Below, piece after piece: positions 51,237-59,959 of a DNA stretch of 64,000 nucleotides. Each line of letters begins with the position of its first letter. Position 1 is the stretch's first letter. This stretch comes from an uncultured Alphaproteobacteria bacterium (GTDB lineage Bacteria; Pseudomonadota; Alphaproteobacteria; Rhizobiales; Ancalomicrobiaceae): positions 1-64,000 of the forward strand of contig CALBKH010000103.1 in assembly GCA_937892955.1 (NCBI GenBank), in the 5' to 3' direction. The notes beneath the pieces were generated by a model, which saw only the letters and a list, made by a program, of their open reading frames with translations, was not told the DNA's origin and searched no databases. The translations under genes were made by a program, and so were the position numbers.

Positions 51237-51707
51237 ATGAACCTTTCGAAGACCCTGGCGTTCGGCGCGATTCTCGCCGTCACCCTGACCGCCGCCCACG
51301 CCCAGACGGTCGGCGACCTCACCGTCGACCATCCCTGGAGCCGCGCCACCCCGCCGGCCGCCCCGGTCGGCGCCGGCTATCTGGTCGTCACCAACAAGGG
51401 CAAGACAGCCGATCGTCTGGTCTCCGCGGCCTCCGACATCTCCACCAAGGTGGAGCTCCACGAGATGGCGATCACCGACGGCATCATGCGCATGCGCGCC
51501 CTCGATCAGGGCATCGCCGTTCCCGCCGGCGGCAAGGTCGAGTTCAAGCCGGGCGGCTACCACATCATGTTCATCGGCCTGAAGCAGCCGATCGCCAAGG
51601 ATTCGCGCTTCAAGGGCACGCTCACCTTCGAGAAGGCCGGCACCGTCGAGGTCGAATACGTGGTCGAAGGCATGGGCAAGGCCCCCGCCGGCCATTCCGG
51701 CCACTGA
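51237..51707 (+). CDS. Periplasmic copper chaperone PCu(A)C
   Basis: A 156-residue exported protein. A signal peptide (about 1-22, ending AHAQ) precedes the cupredoxin-like PCuAC domain. The copper ligands are in ELHEMAITDGIMRMR and GYHIMFIGL (H-x-M), giving the known His/Met set. PCuAC passes Cu(I) to the CuA or CuB site of cytochrome oxidases. It faces away from the cobalamin riboswitch. NnrS, a haem- and copper-containing protein, is encoded 200 bp downstream on the other strand, perhaps not by chance. Confidence 0.92.
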   Translation: MNLSKTLAFGAILAVTLTAAHAQTVGDLTVDHPWSRATPPAAPVGAGYLVVTNKGKTADRLVSAASDISTKVELHEMAITDGIMRMRALDQGIAVPAGGKVEFKPGGYHIMFIGLKQPIAKDSRFKGTLTFEKAGTVEVEYVVEGMGKAPAGHSGH

Positions 51708-51781
51708 GGTTCCGCCGACCTCGCCCGCCATCGACCGGCGTGAGGCGGATGTGCCCGGGACGAGCCTCCCGACATTCCGGG

Positions 51782-51867
51782 CGTCATCTCCGGACTTGAT
51801 CCGGGGACCCATGATTCGAACAACTCATGGGTGCCCGGGGGTGCCCGGGTCGAGCTCGGGCATGACG
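51782..51867. repeat. Alphaproteobacterial intergenic palindrome
   Basis: An extended palindrome bounded by CGTCAT (51782) and ATGACG (51862-51867), with ACCCATGA (51807-51814) and TCATGGGT (51825-51832) at its centre and CCGGACTTGATCCGGGG in the left arm. The CCGGACTTGATCCGGGGACC pattern is a widespread rhizobial intergenic repeat. It lies between the converging copper-chaperone and nnrS genes and may act as a bidirectional terminator. Confidence 0.7.
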
Positions 51868-51913
51868 GAGGGGAGGTTCGGGTTCTTCTGCGGGGACCGG
51901 AGGGGTGCCCGCC

Positions 51914-53092
51914 TCAGCCGCGCGGCCGCGTCAGGATCGGGAAATAGACGATGGCGAAGCCGGCGAAGGCGACGAGCCAAGCGACCATCGCCACATGGAG
52001 GAGGACGAACTCGGCCTTCCCCATCCCCATGGCGATGCGTGCCACCGTGGCGACGAAGGCGCCGAGATAAATCGCCTGGATCGACCGCGTCGCATGGAGC
52101 ATCCGCCCGGTGTGGCCGAGGCTCGCCCGCGTCATCACCGCCAGCGTCATCGTCGCCAGCGCGCCGACCGTCCAGGCGTGCAGCGCCGCCGAGGCGAGGA
52201 GCGGCACCACCCCGAGGATCGTCCCGCCGAGGAGCAGGAAGCCGACCGGCACGAAGAGATAGGCGACGTGCAGGACGAGCACGAGCTTCTCGCCAGCCGT
52301 CCGCCAGCCGACCCAGCGCCACAGCCGCACCGCCTGGAAGCCGCCGGCGGCGACCAGCGCCGAGCCACTCGCCCGATGGTCCGGCAGCACCACCCACATC
52401 GCCAGCGCCACGCTCGACACACCGATCACCACCGCGTCGAACCGCGCGAAGGGCACCGGCATTCGGCCACCGCGCGAGCGCAGCCAATTGGCGGTGAAGC
52501 TCGGCACGATGCGCCCGCCGATGACCGCGACCAGCACCACCGCCGCGGCGATGCCGATTCGAGTGCCGTGGGACGCGGTGCCGCGAAGGATCGCCTCGAC
52601 GTGGAAGACGACGTTGCCGAGCGCCAGGAGGGCGACGAGGCCGACGATTCGGAGGTTGCGCCGGTTCTTGCCCGTCCACACTTCGCGTGCCGTGAGCCCG
52701 GTCAGTGCCAGAAGGAACGACGCGTCGATCGCCGCAGCCGACCAGGCGCCGATCGGCCCGGAGACCAGCACCGCGACACGGCCCGCCGCCCACAGAGCGA
52801 CGAGCCCGGCGAGCGGCCGCCCGACCACCGGCAACCGCCCGGTCCAGTTGGGGATGGCGGTGAGCAGGAAGCCGGCGACCGCCGCCGGCAGATAGCCGTA
52901 GAGCAGTTCGTGGACGTGCCAGTCGAGACCCGAGAAGGCGCTCGGCACCTCGAAATGCCCCTCGAACATCGGGATCCACAGGATGATCGCGATCGCCGCC
53001 CAGATCGCCCCGAAGAGGAAGAACGGACGGAAACCGCCGGTGAGGATCGCCGGCCCGCGATGGGCGCGCATCTGTTCGGCCGTGGTCGCCAT
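51914..53092 (-). CDS. nnrS: NnrS family haem-copper membrane protein
   Basis: A 392-residue protein with about twelve hydrophobic helices. Typical NnrS sequence includes AILTGGFRPFFLFGAIWAAI, LDWHVHELLYGYLPAAVAGF (H-x-H), AIPNWTGRLPVVGRPLAGLV and a run of conserved histidines in later helices (VLHVAYLFVP, LHAWTVGALATMTLAVMTRA). NnrS is linked to nitric oxide tolerance in denitrifiers. From the ATG at 53092 the length is normal. A TTG-N8-CAA box lies 69 nt upstream. Its position beside nap genes fits nitrogen-oxide metabolism. Confidence 0.94.
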   Translation of the reverse strand: MATTAEQMRAHRGPAILTGGFRPFFLFGAIWAAIAIILWIPMFEGHFEVPSAFSGLDWHVHELLYGYLPAAVAGFLLTAIPNWTGRLPVVGRPLAGLVALWAAGRVAVLVSGPIGAWSAAAIDASFLLALTGLTAREVWTGKNRRNLRIVGLVALLALGNVVFHVEAILRGTASHGTRIGIAAAVVLVAVIGGRIVPSFTANWLRSRGGRMPVPFARFDAVVIGVSSVALAMWVVLPDHRASGSALVAAGGFQAVRLWRWVGWRTAGEKLVLVLHVAYLFVPVGFLLLGGTILGVVPLLASAALHAWTVGALATMTLAVMTRASLGHTGRMLHATRSIQAIYLGAFVATVARIAMGMGKAEFVLLHVAMVAWLVAFAGFAIVYFPILTRPRG

Positions 53093-53160
53093 GCTCGTTC
53101 CCTTTCCCGCGCCCTTTCGGCGCCTCGGCCCGTTTGTCGCCCCACAGCGTCCGCGCTCCA

Positions 53161-53174
53161 TTGACGAAGGACAA
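53161..53174. promoter_or_regulatory. FNR/NNR-like box between nnrS and mog
   Basis: TTGAC-GAAG-GACAA has the TTG-N8-CAA core of the FNR/DNR/NnrR family, with 5-4-5 spacing. It is centred about 75 nt upstream of the nnrS ATG and about 105 nt before mog. nnrS is a classic NnrR target, and two Crp/Fnr-type regulators with the ExxSR helix are encoded 8 kb away. A chance match is possible because the outer bases deviate from TTGAT/ATCAA. Confidence 0.45.
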
Positions 53175-53272
53175 GACGAGGTGGTTCCGATCCGATCAAA
53201 TTCCGGGCATCATCGCGGCCCCCGAGACCCGAGCCGGGTCCGCCGAGCCCCCCCAGGAGCGCGAAACAGCGA

Positions 53273-53827
53273 ATGACGTCAGAAGCCTCCGATGCGACCG
53301 CGGTGCCGATCGGCGTCGTCACCGTTTCCGATCGTGCCTCGCGCGGCATCTACCAGGATCTCTCCGGCCCGGCGATCGAAACCTATCTCACCGAGGTGCT
53401 CGCCACCCCTTTCCGCATCGTTCGCCGCATCGTCGAGGACGAACAGCCGGCGATCGAGGCGGCGCTGAAAGACCTCTGCGACGTCGAGGGCTGCCAGCTG
53501 GTGGTGACCACCGGTGGCACCGGCCCGGCGCCGCGCGACGTCACGCCGGAAGCGCTCTTCGCCGTCTGCGACCGCATGATGCCCGGCTTCGGCGAAGCGA
53601 TGCGGGCCAAGAGCCTGACCATCGTGCCGACCGCCATCCTCTCGCGCCAGGAGGCGGGCCTGCGCGGCTCTTCGCTGATCATCAACCTGCCGGGCAAACC
53701 GGCGTCGATTCGCGACTGCCTCGACGCGGTGATGCCGGCGGTGCCCTATTGCATCGACCTCGCCGGCGGTTACCGCCTCGACACCCGCCCCGAGCGCATG
53801 GTGGCGTTCCGGCCCAAGGGAGCGTGA
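53273..53827 (+). CDS. mog: Molybdopterin adenylyltransferase Mog
   Basis: Mog activates molybdopterin by adenylation before molybdenum is inserted. The 184-residue protein has GVVTVSDRASRGIYQDLSGP, VVTTGGTGPAPRDVTPEAL with the GGTG active-site loop, and NLPGKPASIRDCLDAVMPA. The NLPGKP and the length fit Mog rather than the shorter MoaB. Sitting between nnrS and the nap operon, it can supply cofactor to NapA, together with moaD and moaE near the window's left end. Confidence 0.93.
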   Translation: MTSEASDATAVPIGVVTVSDRASRGIYQDLSGPAIETYLTEVLATPFRIVRRIVEDEQPAIEAALKDLCDVEGCQLVVTTGGTGPAPRDVTPEALFAVCDRMMPGFGEAMRAKSLTIVPTAILSRQEAGLRGSSLIINLPGKPASIRDCLDAVMPAVPYCIDLAGGYRLDTRPERMVAFRPKGA

Positions 53828-53831
53828 GGCG

Positions 53832-54359
53832 ATGACCGACGAACCACGGATGTTGACCGCCCTGCTCTATGCCCAGGGAGAAGGCGCGGTGATCGGCCGC
53901 CTCGCCGAGGACGCCCGCACCCTCGGCTTGGCGCTCGCCGGCATGATCCAGAAGGACGAACGCCGTCCCGATCGCCGTCGTTGCGACATGAGTCTCGTCG
54001 ACCTGCCGACCGGAACCGAGATCCCGATCTCACAGGACCGCGGGCGCGAGGCCCGCGGCTGCCGATTGGATCACGGAGCGCTGGAGGAAGCGGCGGCGCT
54101 GGCCATGCGTGGCCTCGATTCGGATCCGCTCCCCGACCTCCTGGTCCTGTCGAAATTCGGCAAACGCGAGATCGAAGGCCACGGCTTTCGTCAAATAGTC
54201 GAACGCGCGGTGGAACTCGGGGTACCCGTACTGGTCGGTGTCGGCGCCGAACACGTGGCCGGTTTCCTCGACTTCGCCGGCGAATACGGCATCGTGCAGG
54301 ATGACGAGAGCACCGCACGCGGCTGGCTGAAGTCGATCGCCGCTCGCCGCATGGCGTGA
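53832..54359 (+). CDS. DUF2478 domain-containing protein
   Basis: A 175-residue predicted P-loop-like protein of DUF2478. Conserved parts are LLYAQGEGAVIGRLAEDART, AGMIQKDE, RCDMSLVDLPTG, ISQDRG, RLDHGALEEAA, LLVLSKFGKREIEGHGFR and GVPVLVGVGAEHV. Such genes are found beside molybdenum transport, molybdenum cofactor and nitrate reductase genes; the activity is not established. It starts 4 nt after mog and is probably cotranscribed with it. The nap operon starts 270 nt downstream. Confidence 0.86.
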   Translation: MTDEPRMLTALLYAQGEGAVIGRLAEDARTLGLALAGMIQKDERRPDRRRCDMSLVDLPTGTEIPISQDRGREARGCRLDHGALEEAAALAMRGLDSDPLPDLLVLSKFGKREIEGHGFRQIVERAVELGVPVLVGVGAEHVAGFLDFAGEYGIVQDDESTARGWLKSIAARRMA

Positions 54360-54559
54360 AATCGAGCATGCGGAATTCGACATCACATCAGAGAAGGCGA
54401 ATATTCTATCGTGTTGCCGCCGATTACTTTCATGATATTCTAGCTTTCGTCGGAGCATATCCTCCCAGCATCGGACCGGAGGGTGTCGGTCGCTTCGTAG
54501 ACTTACGCATGGATCCGGATGCTGTCCGTAGTCGACCGGAAGCGGGAGCTCGCGCGAGC

Positions 54560-54573
54560 TTACCAAATATCAA
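54560..54573 (+). promoter_or_regulatory. Weak FNR-like box upstream of napF
   Basis: TTACC-AAAT-ATCAA has one perfect half (ATCAA) and 5-4-5 spacing but a poor left half. It lies 57 nt before the napF ATG, which would suit an activator site at about -41. The region 54360-54629 is otherwise A/T-richer than its surroundings and shows no recognised -35/-10 pair. Offered as a candidate only. Confidence 0.3.
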
Positions 54574-54629
54574 GTTCTCGTGAACGCCGGCCCGGCATGT
54601 TCCGGGGCGATCGGAAAGAGACCGAAGAG

Positions 54630-55145
54630 ATGTCGCTCGACCTGGCACGCCGCGACCTGTTCCGTGGACGGTTCGTCCGCCCCGCGGAGAAGCGCGTCCT
54701 GCGCCCGCCGACGGCGCTGTTCGAGACCGCTTTCCGCACCGCCTGCGACGGATGTCTGGCCTGCGTCACCGCCTGTCCGACGAAGATCATCCGTCTCGAC
54801 GCCGAGCGCCGGCCGGTCCTCCAGTTCACGCATGGCGAATGCGAATTCTGCGGCGACTGCGCCGATGCCTGCCCGACCGGTGCCCTCGCCCGCGAGGGTG
54901 CGCGGCCGTGGACGGTGAAGGCCGAGATCGGCGGCAAGTGTCTGGCGATCGGCGGCGTCCACTGCCGCTCCTGCGGCGACGCCTGCCCGACTTCGGCGAT
55001 CCGGTTCGCCCCGCGCGCCGACGGGCGGTTCCTGCCGATCCTCGCGCAGGGCACCTGCACCGGCTGCGGCGCCTGCTTCTCTGTCTGCCCGAGCGACGCC
55101 ATCGACATCCACGAACGCCAACCACACGAGGGAGCGACGGCATGA
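54630..55145 (+). CDS. napF: Ferredoxin-type protein NapF
   Basis: NapF is a cytoplasmic iron-sulfur protein thought to help mature NapA. From MSLDLARRDLFRGRFV the product is 171 residues. It binds several [4Fe-4S] clusters: CDGCLACVTACP, CEFCGDCADACP, CLAIGGVHCRSCGDACP and CTGCGACFSVCP. The LARRDLFRGR start resembles other NapFs. An open frame begins at 54519, without support. The stop overlaps napD (ATGA). It opens the nap operon; napE is absent. Confidence 0.93.
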   Translation: MSLDLARRDLFRGRFVRPAEKRVLRPPTALFETAFRTACDGCLACVTACPTKIIRLDAERRPVLQFTHGECEFCGDCADACPTGALAREGARPWTVKAEIGGKCLAIGGVHCRSCGDACPTSAIRFAPRADGRFLPILAQGTCTGCGACFSVCPSDAIDIHERQPHEGATA

Positions 55146-55408
55146 ACGTCATCGGTGTCCTGGTCATGACAGTGCCCGAGCACGAGGACGAGGTCGTCGC
55201 CCGCCTCGCCGAGATGCCCGGGGTGGAGATCCACGCCTCCTCCGGCGACGGCCGTCTGGTCGTCACCGCCACCGACGAGGACACCGCCCTCGCCTCCGAT
55301 GCGCTGATGGCGATGCAACTGATGCCGCACGTGATCGACGCTTCGCTCGTCTACCACGCCTACGAACCCGAGACCGACGAACCCGAGGCCGGCGCCCGCG
55401 CCGCCTGA
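55142..55408 (+). CDS. napD: NapA maturation chaperone NapD
   Basis: NapD binds the Tat signal of NapA and holds it in the cytoplasm until cofactor is inserted. The 88-residue protein starts MNVIGVLVMTVPEHEDEVVA and has LAEMPGVEIHASSGDGRLVV and MPHVIDASLVYHAYE, which are family-typical. The tail is acidic and Ala-rich. It overlaps napF by ATGA and lies 35 nt before napA. Its small ferredoxin-like beta-alpha fold and position leave little doubt. Confidence 0.94.
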   Translation: MNVIGVLVMTVPEHEDEVVARLAEMPGVEIHASSGDGRLVVTATDEDTALASDALMAMQLMPHVIDASLVYHAYEPETDEPEAGARAA

Positions 55409-55443
55409 TCCAACCCCAACCGACCTCTGGAGGGTCGCGACCG

Positions 55444-57930
55444 ATGACGATCGACACTTCCCGCCGCGACGTGCTGAAGGCCTCCGCCGCCGCCGCCACC
55501 GCTGCGGTGGCCGGTATCTCGCTGCCCGCCTCCGCCGCCCCCGTCGGCGACGCCGGCATTCGTTGGGACAAGGCGGTCTGCCGCTTCTGCGGCACCGGCT
55601 GCTCGGTGCTGGTCGGCACCAAGGCCGGCCGCGTCGTCGCCACCCAGGGCGACCCGGAAGCCCCGGTCAACCGCGGCCTCAACTGCATCAAGGGCTACTT
55701 CCTGTCCAAGATCATGTACGGCCAGGACCGCCTGACGACGCCGCTGCTGCGCAAGAAGAACGGCAAGTACGACAAGAACGGCGACTTCACGCCGGTCTCG
55801 TGGGACGAAGCCTTCGACATCATGGCGCAGAAGTGGAAGGAAGCGCTGAAGGCCAAGGGCCCGTCGGCCGTCGGCATGTTCGGCTCCGGTCAGTGGACGA
55901 TCTGGGAGGGCTATGCCGCTTCCAAGTTCATGAAGGCCGGCCTGCGCTCCAACAACCTCGACCCGAACGCCCGCCACTGCATGGCCTCGGCCGTCGTCGG
56001 CTTCATGCGCACCTTCGGCATCGACGAGCCGATGGGCTGCTACGACGATCTCGAGCACGCCGACGTCTTCGTGCTGTGGGGCTCCAACATGGCCGAGATG
56101 CACCCGATCCTGTGGTCGCGTCTCACCAACACCCGCCTCACCAAGCCGGGCAGTGAGGTCCATGTCCTGTCGACCTTCGAGCATCGGTCCTTCGAGCTCG
56201 CCGACAACGGCATGATCTTCAACCCGCAGACCGATCTGGCGATCCTCAACTACATCGCCAACTACATCATCCAGAACAATGCGGTGAACAAGGCGTTCGT
56301 CGAGCGCAACGTCGTCTTCACCAAGACCGCGACCGACATCGGTTACGGCCTGCGCCCGGCGCATCCCCGTCAGAAGGAGGCCAAGAACCCCGACGACGGC
56401 AAGATGACGCCGATCTCCTTCGAGGAATACGCGGAACTGGTGAAGCCCTACACCGCCGAATACACCTCGCAGCTGTCCGGCGTGCCGGTCGACAAGCTGG
56501 AGCGTCTGGCCAAGGCCTACGCCGACCCGAACCGCAAGGTCATGTCGCTGTGGACCATGGGCTTCAACCAGCACACCCGCGGCTCCTGGGTGAATTCGCT
56601 GTGCTACAACGTCCACCTGCTCGTCGGTAAGATCTCCGAGCCGGGCAACTCGCCCTTCTCGCTCACCGGTCAGCCCTCGGCCTGCGGCACCGCCCGCGAG
56701 GTCGGCACCTTCGCCCATCGCCTGCCGGCCGACATGGTCGTCAACAACCCCGAGCATCGCAAGCTCGCCGAAACGATCTGGAAGCTCCCCGAGGGCACGA
56801 TCAACGAGAAGGTCGGCTTCCACGCGGTCCTGCAGCACCGCATGCTCAAGGACGGCGTGCTCAACGCCTACTGGGTGCAGTGTACCAACAACATGCAGGC
56901 CGCCCCGAACATGAACGAGGAGGGGTATCCGGGCTACCGCAACCCCGCCAACTTCATCACCGTGTCGGACCCCTATCCGACGGTGACGGCGCTCTCCGCC
57001 GACCTGATCCTGCCCACCGCCATGTGGGTGGAGAAGGAAGGCGCCTACGGCAATGCCGAACGCCGCACCCAGTTCTGGCGCCAGCAGGTCGCCCCGCAGG
57101 GCGAGGCGCGCTCCGACGTCTGGCAGACGGTCGAGTTCTCCAAGCGCTTCAAGGTCGAGGAGGTCTGGCCGGCCGAACTCATCGCCAAGAAGCCCGAACT
57201 CGCCGGCAAGACCCTCTACGAGGTGCTCTTCAAGAACGGCAACGTCGACAAGTACCCGACCAGCGAAGTGGCCGAGGGCTTCGAGAACCAGGAATCCAAG
57301 GACTTCGGCTTCTACCTGCAGAAGGGCCTGTTCGAGGAATACGCCGCCTTCGGCCGCGGCCACGCCCACGACCTCGCGCCCTTCGACACCTACCACAAGG
57401 CCCGCGGCCTGAAGTGGCCGGTGGTCGACGGCAAGGAGACCAATTGGCGCTTCCGTGAAGGCTACGACCCCTACGTCAAGCAGGGCGAGGGCGTGAAGTT
57501 CTACGGCTACAAGGACAACAAGGCGCGCATCATCTTCGCGCCCTACGAGCCGCCGGCGGAGAGCCCGGACAAGGACTTCCCGCTGTGGCTGGTCACCGGC
57601 CGCGTGCTCGAGCACTGGCATTCGGGCTCCATGACCCGCCGCGTGCCCGAACTCCACAAGTCGTTCCCGGCCGCGGTGCTGTTCATGCACCCCGACGACG
57701 CGATGTCGCTCGGCCTGCGCCGCGGTCAGGAGATCAAGGTCTCCACCCGCCGCGGCGAAGTGGCGACCCGCGTCGAAACCCGCGGCCGCAACAAGCCGCC
57801 GAAGGGTGTCGTCTTCTTCCCGTGGTTCGACGAAGGCCAGCTCGTCAACAAGCTGACCCTCGACGCGACCTGCCCGCTGTCGAAGGAGACCGACTACAAG
57901 AAGTGCGCCTGCAAGGTGGAGCGCGCCTGA
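55444..57930 (+). CDS. napA: Periplasmic nitrate reductase catalytic subunit NapA
   Basis: NapA reduces nitrate to nitrite in the periplasm at a bis-MGD molybdenum centre. The 828-residue precursor has a Tat signal (SRRDVLKASAAAATAAVAG). The [4Fe-4S] ligands are C46, C49, C53 and C81 (CRFCGTGC, then NCIKG). C179, in NARHCMASAVVGF, is the expected molybdenum ligand. Further markers are MGCYDDLEHADVFVLWGSNM and TGRVLEHWHSGSMTRRVPEL. The sequence runs intact to the conserved CPLSKETDYKKCACKVE end. A nested hairpin follows. Confidence 0.97.
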   Translation: MTIDTSRRDVLKASAAAATAAVAGISLPASAAPVGDAGIRWDKAVCRFCGTGCSVLVGTKAGRVVATQGDPEAPVNRGLNCIKGYFLSKIMYGQDRLTTPLLRKKNGKYDKNGDFTPVSWDEAFDIMAQKWKEALKAKGPSAVGMFGSGQWTIWEGYAASKFMKAGLRSNNLDPNARHCMASAVVGFMRTFGIDEPMGCYDDLEHADVFVLWGSNMAEMHPILWSRLTNTRLTKPGSEVHVLSTFEHRSFELADNGMIFNPQTDLAILNYIANYIIQNNAVNKAFVERNVVFTKTATDIGYGLRPAHPRQKEAKNPDDGKMTPISFEEYAELVKPYTAEYTSQLSGVPVDKLERLAKAYADPNRKVMSLWTMGFNQHTRGSWVNSLCYNVHLLVGKISEPGNSPFSLTGQPSACGTAREVGTFAHRLPADMVVNNPEHRKLAETIWKLPEGTINEKVGFHAVLQHRMLKDGVLNAYWVQCTNNMQAAPNMNEEGYPGYRNPANFITVSDPYPTVTALSADLILPTAMWVEKEGAYGNAERRTQFWRQQVAPQGEARSDVWQTVEFSKRFKVEEVWPAELIAKKPELAGKTLYEVLFKNGNVDKYPTSEVAEGFENQESKDFGFYLQKGLFEEYAAFGRGHAHDLAPFDTYHKARGLKWPVVDGKETNWRFREGYDPYVKQGEGVKFYGYKDNKARIIFAPYEPPAESPDKDFPLWLVTGRVLEHWHSGSMTRRVPELHKSFPAAVLFMHPDDAMSLGLRRGQEIKVSTRRGEVATRVETRGRNKPPKGVVFFPWFDEGQLVNKLTLDATCPLSKETDYKKCACKVERA

Positions 57931-58057
57931 GACGACGGGAGGGGTTCGCCGCCGACGCCGAACGGCGCCCGGTGATCCCCTCCCCCTCCCCCATCCGGGG
58001 AGACCGCGAACCGGCGATGGACCACGACCGCATCGCCCGGAGTTCGCCGACGATGAT

Positions 58058-58102
58058 CCGCTCCGCGGGAGTTTCCCCACGGGCGGAAACGGGGCGGAGC
58101 GG
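58058..58102 (+). repeat. Nested hairpin in the napA-napG gap
   Basis: Outer arms CCGCTCCGC (58058-58066) and GCGGAGCGG (58094-58102) enclose inner arms GTTTCC (58071-58076) and GGAAAC (58085-58090). It lies 128 nt after napA and 83 nt before napG, in a 254-bp gap that is large for this compact operon, and has no T-tract. It may be a stability or processing element that lets napFDA and napGHBC be made in different amounts. An earlier run, CCCCTCCCCCTCCCCC near 57976, is C-rich. Confidence 0.65.
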
Positions 58103-58184
58103 GGGGCTCTACCTCTCCATGCGACCCTCCTTCGAGGATCGTTCCGAGAAAAACGTCACCCGACCCGAGAAGATCGAAAGTCCC

Positions 58185-59024
58185 ATGTCGCCCAAGTCCA
58201 CCACCCCTGACGGGCTCGTGAGCCCCGAACGCCGCAAGGTGCTCGAGACCGCCGCGCGCGGTGTCGTCGGCGCCGGTGTCGCCGGCGTGATGCTGGGGGC
58301 CCATCAGAAGTCGGCCGAAGCCAAGCCGACGCTGGCGATCCGTCCGCCCGGCGCGCTGGCCGACGAGGCGAAGTTCCTCTCCGCCTGCATACGCTGCGGT
58401 CTGTGCGTGCGCGCCTGCCCCTACAAGACCCTGACGCTCGCCGACCTCGGCGACCACGTCGCCAACGGAACGCCCTATTTCGTCGCCCGCAAGATCCCCT
58501 GCGAGATGTGCGAGGACATTCCTTGCGTGAAGGCCTGCCCGACCGGCGCGCTCGAGCACTCCCTCGTCGACATCAACAAGGCCAAGATGGGCACCGCCGT
58601 GCTCGTCGACGAGGAGAACTGCCTGAACTTCCTCGGGCTCAGGTGCGACGTCTGCTATCGCGACTGCCCGGTGATCGACAAGGCGATCACCCTCGAACTC
58701 GAATCGAACCCGCGCACCCGCAAGCACGCGATCTTCCGCCCGACCGTCCATGCCGCCGACTGCACCGGCTGTGGCAAGTGCGAGAAGTCCTGCGTGCTCG
58801 AGGAAGCGGCGATCAAGGTGCTGCCGTTGAAGGTCGCCCGCGGCGAACTCGGCGCCCACTATCGCCTCGGCTGGGAAGAGTACAAGAAGAACCAGGGTCC
58901 GCTGGTCAAGGACATCATCGATCTGCCGGATCGCGCGCCGGGCGACATCACGCCGCCCTCCGGCGTGCCCGATGCGCCGCCGATCCTCGATCCGTCGAAG
59001 CTGCCGGGGGGGTGGAAGCCATGA
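58185..59024 (+). CDS. napG: Ferredoxin-type quinol dehydrogenase subunit NapG
   Basis: NapG is a periplasmic iron-sulfur protein that works with membrane-bound NapH in quinol oxidation for Nap. The 279-residue protein has a twin-arginine signal (ERRKVLETAARGVVGAGVAG). Four cluster regions are seen: CIRCGLCVRACP, CEMCEDIPCVKACPTGA, CLNFLGLRCDVCYRDCP and CTGCGKCEKSC. The frame is open far upstream only as a shadow of napA. The stop overlaps the napH ATG (ATGA). Confidence 0.95.
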   Translation: MSPKSTTPDGLVSPERRKVLETAARGVVGAGVAGVMLGAHQKSAEAKPTLAIRPPGALADEAKFLSACIRCGLCVRACPYKTLTLADLGDHVANGTPYFVARKIPCEMCEDIPCVKACPTGALEHSLVDINKAKMGTAVLVDEENCLNFLGLRCDVCYRDCPVIDKAITLELESNPRTRKHAIFRPTVHAADCTGCGKCEKSCVLEEAAIKVLPLKVARGELGAHYRLGWEEYKKNQGPLVKDIIDLPDRAPGDITPPSGVPDAPPILDPSKLPGGWKP

Positions 59025-59959
59025 CCGCCGTCACCCCCACCCGGCTCAATCGCGAAGCCCGCCTCGCCGCCGCCGGCGAGATGCCGGCCCGCTCCTTCCT
59101 CACCCGCAACAGGTTCCTCATCGCCCGCCGGGCGACGCAGATCCTGGTGCTGGCGCTGTTCCTCACCGGCCCGCTCTTCGGGCTGTGGATCGCCAAGGGG
59201 ACGATCGCCTCGTCGATGACCTTCGACGTGCTGCCGCTGACCGACCCCTTCATGGTGTTGCAGATGCTGGCGGCGCGGCACTGGCCCGAGGGGCTGGCCC
59301 TCATCGGTGCCCTCATCGTCCTCGCCTTCTATGCGCTGGTCTCCGGACGCCTCTACTGCTCCTGGGTCTGCCCCATCAACCCGGTGACCGACCTCGCCTT
59401 CTGGGCGCGCGAGAGGCTCGGCCTCCAGGCCAAGGGCTGGCAACCGCGCCCCGGCACCCGCTGGTTCGTCCTGGCGATGGCGCTGGTCGTCTCGGCCGTC
59501 ACCGGCGCGATCGCCTGGGAACTGGTCAATCCGATCACCATGGCCTTCCGCGTCGTGGTCTTCGGCTCGGCCGCGAGCGCCACCTTCGTCGCCGCCGTCT
59601 TCCTCTTCGACCTGTTCGTGGCGCGCCACGGCTGGTGTTCACATCTGTGTCCGGTCGGGGCGTTCTACGGCCTGATCGGCTCCGGCGGGCTCCTCCGGGT
59701 CTCGGCGAACCGCCGAGCCGCCTGCGATCACTGCATGGACTGCTATGCGGTCTGCCCGGAGCCGCACGTCATCTCTCCGGCCCTCGAGGGCGCCAAGAAG
59801 GGGCTCTCGCCGGTCATCCTGTCACGCGATTGCACCGCCTGCGGACGCTGCATCGATGTGTGCGACCGTATCGTCTTCCGCTTCACCCATCGCTTCGACG
59901 TATCCGAGACCGCAGAGGGGGGTACCCACCGGTCGAACTGTTCGGGAGAAAAACAATGA
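59021..59959 (+). CDS. napH: Quinol dehydrogenase membrane subunit NapH
   Basis: A 312-residue membrane protein with about four helices and two cytoplasmic cluster-type motifs. CSWVCPINPVTDLAF and CSHLCPVGAFYGLIG are the NapH C-x3-C-P pairs. The C-terminal part has CDHCMDCYAVCP and CTACGRCIDVCD, binding two [4Fe-4S] clusters. Together NapGH give a route from (mena/ubi)quinol to NapB or NapC. It overlaps both napG and napB by ATGA, so translation is tightly coupled. Confidence 0.95.
   Translation: MTAVTPTRLNREARLAAAGEMPARSFLTRNRFLIARRATQILVLALFLTGPLFGLWIAKGTIASSMTFDVLPLTDPFMVLQMLAARHWPEGLALIGALIVLAFYALVSGRLYCSWVCPINPVTDLAFWARERLGLQAKGWQPRPGTRWFVLAMALVVSAVTGAIAWELVNPITMAFRVVVFGSAASATFVAAVFLFDLFVARHGWCSHLCPVGAFYGLIGSGGLLRVSANRRAACDHCMDCYAVCPEPHVISPALEGAKKGLSPVILSRDCTACGRCIDVCDRIVFRFTHRFDVSETAEGGTHRSNCSGEKQ

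Noticed and set aside
57931..58184. A missing napE or small gene between napA and napG
   Set aside because: No ORF with a membrane helix like NapE was found; the gap is C-rich and hairpin-containing.
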